Assembly (NCBI GenBank): GCA_963543695.1
Contig: CAUUCF010000002.1
Coordinates: 43,192-107,191, forward strand
Source of the DNA: CAUUCF01 sp963543695
Lineage (GTDB): Bacteria > Pseudomonadota > Gammaproteobacteria > UBA9339
Direction of reading: 5' to 3'
Length of the DNA: 64,000 nucleotides
The notes beneath the pieces were generated by a model. It had not been told where the DNA came from. It did not search any database and saw only the letters and a list, made by a program, of their open reading frames with translations. A program made the position numbers and the translations under genes. Every line of letters starts with the position of its first letter. The first letter of the stretch is position 1. Shown here one piece after another: positions 25,322 to 34,374 of the stretch.

Positions 25322-26747
25322 GTTCTTTAACCCCTTCTAAAATCACTTCTATTAATTTATAAGCTTCAATCGCAAATTCCATCGGTAATTTTTGAAAAAC
25401 CTCTTTACAAAAACCATTTACAATTAAAGTTAAAGCCTGTACTTGATCAATTCCTCGTTGTTTAGCATAAAATAATTGTTCGTCGCTAATTTTGGTGGTG
25501 GTAGCCTCATGCGCTAAAACAGCCGAAGCATTTTTGGCCTTTAAAGTAGGAAAAGTATGAGCGCCACACTGGTTACCGATCAGCAAAGAATCACATTGCG
25601 TATAATTATTTGCGCGTTCCCCTATCGCATACACTAAACCACGGTAAGTATTTTCTCCATGGCCCGCAGAAATACCTTTTGAAATAATGATACTTTTGGT
25701 ATCTTTACCCAAATGAATCATTTTAGTTCCCGTATCTGCTTGCTGATAATGATTCGTAACGGCTACTGAATAAAATTCGCTGCTAGAACGGTCGCCACGC
25801 AAAATAGTACTCGGATATTTCCAAGTAATTGAAGAACCAGTTTCTACCTGTGCCCAGTTAATCACCGCATCATCTCCTCGACAATCTCCTCGTTTTGTTA
25901 CGAAATTATAAATTCCCCCTTTACCTTGTTGATCACCAGGATACCAGTTTTGTACCGTAGAATATTTAATTTTCGCTTTTTTCAACGCAATTAATTCTAC
26001 AACCGCAGCATGTAATTGATTCTCGTCCCTAATCGGAGCGGTACATCCTTCCAAATAACTAACTTCACTCTCTTCGTCAGCAATAATTAAAGTACGTTCA
26101 AATTGCCCAGTTTTAGCAGCATTAATTCTAAAATAAGTAGACAATTCCATCGGACATTTTACTCCTTTAGGAATGTAAACAAAAGAACCTTCGCTGAATA
26201 CTGCCGCGTTGAACGCGGCAAAAAAATTATCGCGATTAGAAACGACACTACCTAAATATTGCTTTACTAATTCCGGATATTGATTGACCGCATCGGAAAA
26301 AGAACAAAAAATAATGTGTTGCTTTTCTAACTGCGCTTTAAAAGTAGTAGCCACCGATACGCTGTCAAAAACCGCATCCACCGCTACACCCGTTAATTGC
26401 TCCTGTTCGTGTAGCGGAATACCCAATTTTTCGTAAGTCGCTAATAATTTTGGATCCACTTCTGCTAAAGATTTAGCTCCTTTTTTTTTCGGTGCCGCGA
26501 AGTAACTAATTGCTTGGTAATCAATAGCAGGATAATTCAATTTTCCCCAATGTGGTTCTTTCATTTGTAACCAAGCTTTGTAAGCTTCTAATCGCCAAGC
26601 TAATAAAAATTTCGGTTCGTTTTTTTTCGCTGAAATTTCGTAAATAACCCTTTCATTTAATCCGGCAGCTAAACGTTCCGTCGCAATTTTAGTAGTAAAA
26701 CCGTACTGATAAGGATGAGCTAGCTGTTCTTCTATTGTTTTTACCAT
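25314..26747 (-). CDS. sufB: SufB, Fe-S scaffold protein
   Basis: SufB is the scaffold on which Fe-S clusters form. The 477-residue protein has normal length. Conserved blocks include SEGSFVYIPKGVKCPMELST, YLEGCTAPIRDENQLHAAVVE, VQNWYPGDQQGKGGIYNFVT and LLIGNQCGAHTFPT, plus the late conserved AHEATTTKISDEQLFY. It leads a sufBC pair that overlaps by 8 bases. In E. coli SufB works with SufD and SufC; no sufD is present here, so SufB may act as a homodimer or sufD lies elsewhere. Confidence 0.97.
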   Translation of the reverse strand: MVKTIEEQLAHPYQYGFTTKIATERLAAGLNERVIYEISAKKNEPKFLLAWRLEAYKAWLQMKEPHWGKLNYPAIDYQAISYFAAPKKKGAKSLAEVDPKLLATYEKLGIPLHEQEQLTGVAVDAVFDSVSVATTFKAQLEKQHIIFCSFSDAVNQYPELVKQYLGSVVSNRDNFFAAFNAAVFSEGSFVYIPKGVKCPMELSTYFRINAAKTGQFERTLIIADEESEVSYLEGCTAPIRDENQLHAAVVELIALKKAKIKYSTVQNWYPGDQQGKGGIYNFVTKRGDCRGDDAVINWAQVETGSSITWKYPSTILRGDRSSSEFYSVAVTNHYQQADTGTKMIHLGKDTKSIIISKGISAGHGENTYRGLVYAIGERANNYTQCDSLLIGNQCGAHTFPTLKAKNASAVLAHEATTTKISDEQLFYAKQRGIDQVQALTLIVNGFCKEVFQKLPMEFAIEAYKLIEVILEGVKEHA

Positions 26748-26872
26748 TACCTATGTCTCCTTTTCTACGTTAACTACCAATTACCTAATTAAATTTTACT
26801 ATAAAACGCTCCTCTTTTTTACCTTTTTAAGTAAATTATCGTTTAACAACGATCTAATTGTCCCCATTATTT

Positions 26873-29269
26873 TTATTTTCTTTTCTCTACTTTTTTGCCG
26901 TTAATTTTACTGATCAAAGGATTTTTTTCTAAAGCCTTACTTAAAACTTCTTTAACGTTATCAACCGGAATGATTTCTAATTGCTCGATCACTACTTGAG
27001 GCATCTCTTTTAAATCTCTCTCGTTTTCTTTCGGAATAAAGACCGTTCGAATCCCTCCACGTAAAGCAGCTAATAATTTTTCTTTCAACCCACCAATCGC
27101 TAATACTTTACCACTTAACGTAATTTCTCCCGTCATCGCAACGTCTACTCTCGCTGGAATTTTCGTTACGGCTGAAACTAACGCGGTACAAACCGTAATA
27201 CCTGCACTTGGACCATCCTTAGGAGTAGCTCCTTCTGGTACATGCAAATGAATATCGTTCTTCTCGTAAAAATCTTGTTTTAAACGTAATTCTTGTTTTA
27301 AACTTCTCACTACGGTAATGGCCGCTTGCACCGATTCTTGCATTACTTCTCCCAATTGCCCCGTTAGAGTCACCTTTCCTTTGCCTGGGATTAAAACTAC
27401 TTCCACTTTCAATAAGTCTCCTCCCATTTCTGTCCAAGCTAAACCATTAACTTCCCCTACCATTGCCTGATTATCAATCTTTCCAAAAGTATAACGGTAA
27501 ACTCCCAGATAATCTTCTAAATTGGTTCTCGTTATTTGTACCGTATCGACGTGTTGCGTTAAAATTTGTTTTAACCCTTTACGGCAAATTTTAGCAAGAG
27601 CACGTTCTAAACTACGCACTCCCGCTTCTTGAGTGTAAGCGCGAATAATTTCTATAATCACTTCACGATCAATTTTAAGCTCTTCTGGCTTTAAACCGTT
27701 TTCTTTTATTTGTTTAGGAATTAAATAAGTTTCAGCAATTTTAACCTTTTCTTCTTCGGTGTAACCTTCTAAACGTAAAATTTCCATTCTATCTAACAAT
27801 GCATAAGGGATATCTAAACTATTCGCCGTCGCGATAAACATTACGTTAGATAAATCATATTCTACTTCTAAAAAATGATCAACGAAACTACCGTTCTGCT
27901 CTGGATCTAATACTTCTAATAAAGCCGAAGCCGGATCTCCACGAAAATCTTCGGCCATTTTATCGATTTCATCCAATACAAATAGCGGATTATTAACCTT
28001 ACACTTAATTAAATTTTGAATAATTTTACCTGGCATTGCTCCAATATAAGTACGTCGATGTCCCCTAATTTCAGCTTCATCACTAATCCCGCCTAAAGAA
28101 ATACGAACAAATTCTCGACCTGTAGCACGAGCAATAGAACGTCCCAACGAAGTTTTTCCAACTCCCGGGGCTCCCACTAAACATAGGATAGGGCCTTTGG
28201 TTTTTTTCATTCTAGATTGTACAGCCAAGTATTCTAAAATGCGCTCTTTAACTTTTTTTAAACCGTAATGATTTTCTTGTAAAATAGCTTCTGCTTCAGT
28301 AAGAGATAGCTGGTTTTCTGTACAACGTGACCAAGGTAAACTAGCCAAAGTCTCTAAGTAATTACGGCAAACCCCTGCCTCTGCTGCAAAAACGGGCATA
28401 CTCGCCAAACGTTTCATTTCCAACTCTACTTTTTCCTTAGCTTCTTTAGATAATTCTAATTTACTAAACTTTTCTCTTAATTTATCTAATTCCGGAGTAA
28501 CTTCTTCTAACCGCCTAGCTCCCAGCGTTTCTAATTCAGATTTGACTGCTTTTAATTTTTCATTTAAATAAAACTCTTTTTGAGAAGCATGTAATTGTTT
28601 TTTCACCCGATCTTCAATTTTATTTTCGATCCGTAACAATTCTAATTCATATTGCAAATAAGTTAACACCCTAGCGATACGCTCTTTAATTATTAATAAT
28701 TCTAATAACTCCTGTTTTTGAATAAGTCCAACGGTCCCTAAATAATTAACGATACTATCGACAATTTTTCCCGGTTCACTATGAAGCGATAAACTTTCAA
28801 AGTCGATATTCGTTTGCGTATTATTTCCGATTAAAGAAACGAATTCTGCAAAATTCTTCAATAACTTTCTTAAAGCCGCATCTAAATTAATATCTGCCGC
28901 ATCAAAAACGTCTTTTAACGGAGTAACTTGCCCGTATAATTGTTTATTTTCCTCACTAACCAACAAACTTTTAATCTTACCCCGTTGCAAACCTTCTACT
29001 AAAATTTTACATTCTTTTTCTGAAATCTTATTAATCTGTAAAACTTGGGCCATTACTCCAACTTCAAAGATATCGGTGATTTTATTGCACTGTTCAACTC
29101 CAGAACGTTGTAACACAAAGAAAACTATCTGGCCTAGTTTTAAATCAAGCTCAGGCTCACCATCCTTTCCTATTTTAGAAAATAATGGCACCATATTCCC
29201 CGGGAAAATAATAGAATCTTTAAAAGCTAAAACCCTTATTTTTGCAGTACGTAATTTTTTCTTCAACAT
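26873..29269 (-). CDS. lon: ATP-dependent protease Lon
   Basis: Lon degrades damaged and regulatory proteins. The 798-residue protein has the LAN domain (residues about 8-200), a coiled coil, the AAA+ module with GAPGVGKTSLGRSIA and PLFVLDEIDKM, and the peptidase domain with the Ser-Lys dyad in DGPSAGI and GGLKEKLLAA. Length matches E. coli Lon (784). It follows clpX by 24 bases on the same strand, as in many gammaproteobacteria, so they may share a promoter. Confidence 0.97.
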   Translation of the reverse strand: MLKKKLRTAKIRVLAFKDSIIFPGNMVPLFSKIGKDGEPELDLKLGQIVFFVLQRSGVEQCNKITDIFEVGVMAQVLQINKISEKECKILVEGLQRGKIKSLLVSEENKQLYGQVTPLKDVFDAADINLDAALRKLLKNFAEFVSLIGNNTQTNIDFESLSLHSEPGKIVDSIVNYLGTVGLIQKQELLELLIIKERIARVLTYLQYELELLRIENKIEDRVKKQLHASQKEFYLNEKLKAVKSELETLGARRLEEVTPELDKLREKFSKLELSKEAKEKVELEMKRLASMPVFAAEAGVCRNYLETLASLPWSRCTENQLSLTEAEAILQENHYGLKKVKERILEYLAVQSRMKKTKGPILCLVGAPGVGKTSLGRSIARATGREFVRISLGGISDEAEIRGHRRTYIGAMPGKIIQNLIKCKVNNPLFVLDEIDKMAEDFRGDPASALLEVLDPEQNGSFVDHFLEVEYDLSNVMFIATANSLDIPYALLDRMEILRLEGYTEEEKVKIAETYLIPKQIKENGLKPEELKIDREVIIEIIRAYTQEAGVRSLERALAKICRKGLKQILTQHVDTVQITRTNLEDYLGVYRYTFGKIDNQAMVGEVNGLAWTEMGGDLLKVEVVLIPGKGKVTLTGQLGEVMQESVQAAITVVRSLKQELRLKQDFYEKNDIHLHVPEGATPKDGPSAGITVCTALVSAVTKIPARVDVAMTGEITLSGKVLAIGGLKEKLLAALRGGIRTVFIPKENERDLKEMPQVVIEQLEIIPVDNVKEVLSKALEKNPLISKINGKKVEKRK

Positions 29270-29293
29270 AACCAGTTAAATCACTAATCCTCA

Positions 29294-30505
29294 CTATCTT
29301 AATACTAAGATAGGGTCACTCTTTCCATTTACAACCGCGGCTGTAATTTTTATTTGCTTTAAATTTTCGATCGACGGTGCTTCAAACCTTATTTCTAACA
29401 ACATTTTTTCTAAAATAGATCGTAATCCTCTCGCGCCAATTTGTTGTGCCATCGCTTTCTTAGCCATGGCTAACAAAGCTTCATCCTCTACGATTAGTTC
29501 GATTCCGTCCAAAGCAAAGATTTTTTTATACTGTTTAATTAAAGCATTTTTAGGCTTTACCAAAATCTCCACAAGGTCTTCTTCTTTTAAACTATTTAAA
29601 ACCGTAATCAGCGGTAACCTACCAACAAATTCAGGAATTAAACCGTATTTAATTAAATCTTCTGGTTCAACTTTTTTCAACCATTCGCCGACTTGTTTTT
29701 GGTCTTGCTCTTTTATGACATCAGCAGAAAAACCAACCCGATATTGTTCTTTTTTCGTTTGAATAATTTTTTCTAAACCGTCAAAAGCCCCCCCACAAAT
29801 AAATAAGATGTTACGGGTATCAATTTCAACGCATTCTTGCTGAGCGTGTTTACGATTACCTTGCACCGGTACTCTAGCTACGGTACCTTCAATAATTTTT
29901 AATAATGCTTGTTGTACTCCTTCTCCTGAAACATCTCTCGTAATTGAAACGTTTTCTCCTTTACGAGCAATTTTATCAATTTCATCTAAATAAATAATCC
30001 CGCGTTCTGCACGCTGAATATCGTAATCACATTTGATTAACAATTTTTGCAGCATTGTTTCAACGTCATCCCCAACATAACCCGCTTCTGTTAAAGAAGT
30101 AGCATCCGCAATTACAAACGGTACTTCTAAAATTCTAGTCAAACTCTCTGCTAACAAAGTTTTGCCGCTACCGGTAGCCCCAATGAGTAAAATATTCGTT
30201 TTATTTAATTCTACCTCTTCTTCCGATTGCTGTTGATGCAACAAGCGCTGGTAATGATTATAAACCGCAACGCTTAAACTTTTTTTAGCTAATTCTTGCC
30301 CTATCACGTATTGATCTAAAAATTGTTTAATTTCCATCGGCTTTAACAACTTTGCCGGTAAAGATTTATTTTCTTTTTGGTCCTCTTCCTTTACCAATTC
30401 CTGAAAATCTTTAATACATTCGTCACAAATAAAAGCTTCTTCCGTTTCGTTCGCTAATAACCGTTTTGTTTTTTCTCGCCCACAAAAACTACATACTTGC
30501 TTCAT
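29294..30505 (-). CDS. clpX: ClpX, unfoldase subunit of ClpXP
   Basis: ClpX unfolds tagged proteins and feeds them to ClpP. The 403-residue protein starts with the zinc-binding domain (CSFCGREKTKR with ICDECI), then the AAA+ module: LLIGATGSGKTLLAESL, GIIYLDEIDKIA, and sensor regions ending GARGLRSILEKML. The start ATG overlaps the rph stop as ATGA, so translation is coupled. clpP is not nearby. Overlaps show one transcript yicC-rph-clpX, probably with lon. Confidence 0.97.
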   Translation of the reverse strand: MKQVCSFCGREKTKRLLANETEEAFICDECIKDFQELVKEEDQKENKSLPAKLLKPMEIKQFLDQYVIGQELAKKSLSVAVYNHYQRLLHQQQSEEEVELNKTNILLIGATGSGKTLLAESLTRILEVPFVIADATSLTEAGYVGDDVETMLQKLLIKCDYDIQRAERGIIYLDEIDKIARKGENVSITRDVSGEGVQQALLKIIEGTVARVPVQGNRKHAQQECVEIDTRNILFICGGAFDGLEKIIQTKKEQYRVGFSADVIKEQDQKQVGEWLKKVEPEDLIKYGLIPEFVGRLPLITVLNSLKEEDLVEILVKPKNALIKQYKKIFALDGIELIVEDEALLAMAKKAMAQQIGARGLRSILEKMLLEIRFEAPSIENLKQIKITAAVVNGKSDPILVLR

Positions 30506-31203
30506 AATCCCAAACTCTCTTGCTGATATTTAATTAATTTTTGAATCCCCAAAGCGGCAATATCTAACGCTTGGTTAAAAATTTGACGGCCAAAAGAACG
30601 GCGTTCTGCTGTTCCTTGTACTTCCACTAATTCACCGTTATCTAGCATCACGATGTTTAAATCTGCTCCAATTTGATGATCTTCTTCATAATTTAAATCT
30701 AACCAAACCGCTTCATCTTGAATCCCTACTGAAATTGCAGCGACTAAATGCTGTACCGGAAAATCAGGTTCACCAAAATGTCCCCCTAATTTACTAACTG
30801 CGTCTATTAAAGCAACGCTTGCTCCAGTAATTGCAGCCGTTCTCGTGCCACCATCTGCTTGTAAAACATCACAATCACAAATAATCGTTTTATCCGCCAA
30901 TTTCTTTAAATCGACGCTACTTCTTAAAGCTCTACCGATTAAACGTTGAATTTCTTGAGTACGACCGGTTTGTTTCCCTTTCGTCGCTTCTCTATCAACT
31001 CTAGTATGAGTCGCTCGTGGTAACATTCCGTATTCAGCGGTAACCCAACCTTGACCTGAATGTTTTAAAAAATTAGGTACCTCATTAACGATAGTAGCGT
31101 TACATAATACTTGCGTATTGCCCATCGTTATTAGAACTGAACCTTCCGCATATTTCGTAAATTGCCGAACAATTTTAACGTCACGTAATTGATTTAATCT
31201 CAT
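30502..31203 (-). CDS. rph: Ribonuclease PH
   Basis: RNase PH trims the 3' end of tRNA precursors by phosphorolysis. The 233-residue protein has the family blocks GSVLITMGNTQVLCNATI, GWVTAEYGMLPRATHTR with the basic RNA-binding residues, QEIQRLIGRALRS, and the active-site segment CDVLQADGGTRTAAITGASVAL, ending VEVQGTAERRSF. It shares ATGA overlaps with yicC before it and clpX after it. tRNAs here lack an encoded CCA, so end trimming and CCA addition (cca, 46688) would both be needed. Confidence 0.96.
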   Translation of the reverse strand: MRLNQLRDVKIVRQFTKYAEGSVLITMGNTQVLCNATIVNEVPNFLKHSGQGWVTAEYGMLPRATHTRVDREATKGKQTGRTQEIQRLIGRALRSSVDLKKLADKTIICDCDVLQADGGTRTAAITGASVALIDAVSKLGGHFGEPDFPVQHLVAAISVGIQDEAVWLDLNYEEDHQIGADLNIVMLDNGELVEVQGTAERRSFGRQIFNQALDIAALGIQKLIKYQQESLGL

Positions 31204-32066
31204 AAAATATTTTGTACTTGCTCTCTCATCTGTTCAATTAATAATTTTAATTCTAGCGCCGCTTCGGTAATTTCTAGATTAGCGGCTTTAGAAGCTAACG
31301 TATTAGCTTCTCGATTAAATTCTTGCATTAGAAAATCTAATTTTTTCCCTACTTCTTCGTTAACGTTACTATCTAATATAGTATGTACTGCCTTAATATG
31401 CGCTTTTAATCGGTCCAATTCCTCCGTAATATCTGATTTTTCCGCAAAATATAAAACGGATTGCTCAAGTAACTTAGCGTTAACGTCCGTTTCTTGTACT
31501 AAATTGAACACCTGTTTTTTTAAATGGTTGCGGTAATCCAAAATACTTTGTTCGGCGATTAAACCTATTTGCCGCACGATTTCTTTAATTTTATTCAAAC
31601 GCACTTTTAAAAATTTTACTAAGTGATCTCCTTCCGTTCGCTGCATTACTTTTAAATTTTGAATTACCCCCAAACATTGAGCTAGAATTTCCTCTTCCAC
31701 AAAAACGGTGTCTTCACGTTTAATTAAACCTGGTAAATTAATAAACCGGGTAAATTCAACCTGTAGATTCGGGAAAAATTTTTCTAATACGTCACTATTC
31801 TCTTTCAAAACTTTTAAAAATTCGAGATCCATCACGAAATGATTACCGTTTTGTGCTTTATTTAAATTAATCGTAAAATCCACTTTGCCGCGTTTTAATT
31901 CGCTTCTTAATAGGTTTCTGATTTTCCATTCAAAAATTTGTAATGCTTCTGGCAACTTCAAATTTAAATCAAAAAAACGGTGATTTACAGAGCGCATCGT
32001 CATCACCAATTCTAGATTATCGATATTAAACGTTTGCTTAGCAAACGCAGTCATACTATAGACCAT
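31200..32066 (-). CDS. yicC: YicC family endoribonuclease
   Basis: YicC proteins are endoribonucleases; the E. coli one affects sRNA turnover. The 288-residue protein starts VYSMTAFAKQTF, the typical YicC beginning, has MRSVNHRFFDLNLKLPE and RSELKRGKVDFTINL, and ends with the conserved GKKLDFLMQEFNREANTLASKA region. A 4-base ATGA overlap couples it to rph. It probably leads the yicC-rph-clpX unit. Confidence 0.93.
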   Translation of the reverse strand: MVYSMTAFAKQTFNIDNLELVMTMRSVNHRFFDLNLKLPEALQIFEWKIRNLLRSELKRGKVDFTINLNKAQNGNHFVMDLEFLKVLKENSDVLEKFFPNLQVEFTRFINLPGLIKREDTVFVEEEILAQCLGVIQNLKVMQRTEGDHLVKFLKVRLNKIKEIVRQIGLIAEQSILDYRNHLKKQVFNLVQETDVNAKLLEQSVLYFAEKSDITEELDRLKAHIKAVHTILDSNVNEEVGKKLDFLMQEFNREANTLASKAANLEITEAALELKLLIEQMREQVQNIL

Positions 32067-32236
32067 TGTTTTTCCTCAATTTTTTTTATTCTGGCATGAT
32101 TTAACAACTTAATCAAGGAATCTTAATTTCACCTTTTCCTCCCCAAAGAGTTACTTTAAAAAATTTTTTAAAATTTATTCGCCTATGTCTAAAATGGTCT
32201 ATTGAAAATATTCCTCAGATTATTCAATCATGTTCG

Positions 32237-32485
32237 TTAGATTACTATTTTTTTCCATTTAAGCCGACTAAAAAGTAAAATTAAATCCAATTTTTTATTA
32301 CATTCTAGTTGAATACGAGTTTTCCTTAAATAGTATTCTACTGTACGCGGAGATAAACTTAACTTTTTAGCGATCATTTTAGTAGAATGGCCCATACATA
32401 ATAACTCAATGCATATTTTTTCTTGCAAAGTCATTTTAATGATTTTATTTCTAACCGTTAACAAATATACGTAATTTTTCTCCAA
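32237..32485 (-). CDS. Small LuxR-type HTH protein
   Basis: The 82-residue protein is little more than a LuxR/GerE DNA-binding domain: LLCMGHSTKMIAKKLSLSPRTVEYYLRKTRIQL. In this fold the segment KMIAKKLSLSPRTVEYYL forms the helix-turn-helix. There is no receiver or ligand domain, so it resembles stand-alone LuxR-type regulators. The longest frame starts with TTG at 32485; an ATG at 32434 (MTLQEKI) is the other option and fits the domain start well. It is probably its own unit, about 130 bases past the SPOR gene. Target unknown. Confidence 0.7.
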   Translation of the reverse strand: MEKNYVYLLTVRNKIIKMTLQEKICIELLCMGHSTKMIAKKLSLSPRTVEYYLRKTRIQLECNKKLDLILLFSRLKWKKIVI

Positions 32486-32615
32486 ACCTGTACCTTAATT
32501 CACTTGACCACTTAAGCGAATGTACCTAATGCCTAACTAACCTTCAAGCTAATTTAATAAAAAGATGATCATTGATAATCTAGATTAAAGAATAATTTAA
32601 TTTATGCCGCAAATT

Positions 32616-33131
32616 TTAACCGTTAACTGTCGAATTTATATGCTTGCTCTTTTTGATTTTTTTGACGACTAAAGTACTTTTGATTTTATGTTTTAACAAA
32701 CGATTTTTGGCTTGATTAACCGCTTTTAAACTATAATAAGGACCACTAGTAACCAAATAATTTTTTTTCACCGTCTGAATGTTAGCCGACATCCCTAAAA
32801 GGATAACGTGTGCTTTTAATTTATCAGCTAAAGCAAAATTCTGAGTATTTAATAAATTTAACGAATAAATTTCTATTTCTTCCGTTCGATTATTATCGTA
32901 AAATTCAAACATGATTTCTTGTTGTTGAGTTGCTTTAAACGATGAAACAAAATTTTTTATTTCTAACGGCTTAATTTTAGCTAAATAATTCGTAACCTGA
33001 GGATTTAATCTTAAAAGGCAACCACTTAAAACGACGATAACCAATATTAAAAAAATTACCAATTTATTCTGTTTCTTTTTTTTATTTTTAGTAGCTACTT
33101 TTAAATAGCGATGATTATACTTGTTGTACAT
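32616..33131 (-). CDS. SPOR-domain membrane protein
   Basis: The 171-residue protein has a lysine-rich N-terminus (ATKNKKKKQNK), one membrane helix (LVIFLILVIVVLSGCLL, residues about 24-40) and a C-terminal SPOR-like domain with YLVTSGPYYSLKAVNQAKNRL. SPOR domains bind peptidoglycan stripped of stem peptides at the division site, as in FtsN and DamX. The topology, inside N-terminus and periplasmic SPOR, fits that. GAAGAAG precedes the ATG. It is 7 bases downstream of the DUF945 gene. Confidence 0.8.
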   Translation of the reverse strand: MYNKYNHRYLKVATKNKKKKQNKLVIFLILVIVVLSGCLLRLNPQVTNYLAKIKPLEIKNFVSSFKATQQQEIMFEFYDNNRTEEIEIYSLNLLNTQNFALADKLKAHVILLGMSANIQTVKKNYLVTSGPYYSLKAVNQAKNRLLKHKIKSTLVVKKIKKSKHINSTVNG

Positions 33132-33138
33132 AGCTTCT

Positions 33139-34374
33139 TCAAAAATTAATTGAAACCGGCATTCCCCCTATTAATAATTTCTGATCCGTATATTTGATTA
33201 ATACTTGAACAGCATCCGTAGTTGCGTCATAAAGTATTTTCCCGGTATTTAACCACTGTTGATATAATGCTAAAAAATTATCGGAAAATTTTTTAACTAA
33301 AAATAAAAATAACGGACGCTTCAATTTTAAGTTAATGCCAACATCCACCTTTTTTAACTGATGGATTAAGTTCAATTGATTACCCGTACCAACGTTCTTA
33401 AACTCTACTTCTAATAATGCATTACCTAAATAAGTATCCGAACTCCCCGTTACTTTTAAATCTAAAGGAGCACTCAATAAGCCTTCTAAAATTTCTAACA
33501 CGTCACTATATTGATCCAACGACAACGGTCTAATTTTTCCGTTGAAAACTTCCTTATTCGCCGTACTGACAAATACGCTAAAAAAATTGTTATCGAAACC
33601 ATCGTCGTTATAAATGATTTTCTTAAGGCGTCCGTTGAGTTCAAAAAGCAAATGATCTTCTTTCTTTTGTAAATGATTATTTAAAAAGATCCCTTTTAAC
33701 TGTAACTTACTTTTTTCCGTTTCTAATTTAACTTGTTCAATATCTAACGTCTGAGTTCCTAACCACACCTGATCGTCCGCCGAATAATTTTTAATGATGT
33801 CTAAATTCCCCTCTTTAATTTCCAAATATTTATTTTCACGCTCGACTAATAATTTCGGCAAATACCATTCTAAACTCAAATTTTGATCTTTAATTTCACC
33901 TTGAAAAGTTAGCGCTTTTTTAGTAGATAAAAGGTGTAATTTTTCTTGCGATTTTAATTTAAATTTTAAACGCCCCCCCAAACTTAACCTTAATTCCCCC
34001 ATTACGGCAGGATTTAACTCCAAATCGCCCCCTATACAAGTTAAGCTCGTTTCCGCTAATACTCGTAAAAAATTAATTTTAATTTGATCTAAAACTATTG
34101 GCCCATGTACAAACGTAGTATGCATCTGCCATTTAATTTTGGGATTTTTTAACCACGGTTCTAAAGTAATTTCAGCCGTTGCCTGAGAATTAAAAATGCC
34201 CCTTTTAAATTTAACTAATTTAACTTGAAAAGGAGTATTATGATTAATAACTACCAAAAAATTTCGGTACTGTTGTTTAATTTTTAAACCAAAAATAAAA
34301 GCCGACCCACACCAAGTGATCGTACATAACATCAAAACCGATAAAAACTTTCCCATTAGTTTTAAACGTTTCAC
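33139..34374 (-). CDS. DUF945 (YdgA-like) envelope protein
   Basis: The 411-residue protein has an N-terminal hydrophobic segment (FLSVLMLCTITWCGSAFIFG) that acts as a signal anchor, followed by a long beta-rich domain. The opening with F..KQQYRNFLVVIN and the span VKFKRGIFNSQATAEITLEP are typical of the DUF945 (YdgA) family of gammaproteobacteria, whose role is poorly known. A GTG at 34374 directly after the dnaB stop is the likely start. An ATG seven codons in is an alternative. It belongs to the operon rpsF-rpsR-rplI-dnaB by position. Confidence 0.75.
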   Translation of the reverse strand: MKRLKLMGKFLSVLMLCTITWCGSAFIFGLKIKQQYRNFLVVINHNTPFQVKLVKFKRGIFNSQATAEITLEPWLKNPKIKWQMHTTFVHGPIVLDQIKINFLRVLAETSLTCIGGDLELNPAVMGELRLSLGGRLKFKLKSQEKLHLLSTKKALTFQGEIKDQNLSLEWYLPKLLVERENKYLEIKEGNLDIIKNYSADDQVWLGTQTLDIEQVKLETEKSKLQLKGIFLNNHLQKKEDHLLFELNGRLKKIIYNDDGFDNNFFSVFVSTANKEVFNGKIRPLSLDQYSDVLEILEGLLSAPLDLKVTGSSDTYLGNALLEVEFKNVGTGNQLNLIHQLKKVDVGINLKLKRPLFLFLVKKFSDNFLALYQQWLNTGKILYDATTDAVQVLIKYTDQKLLIGGMPVSINF

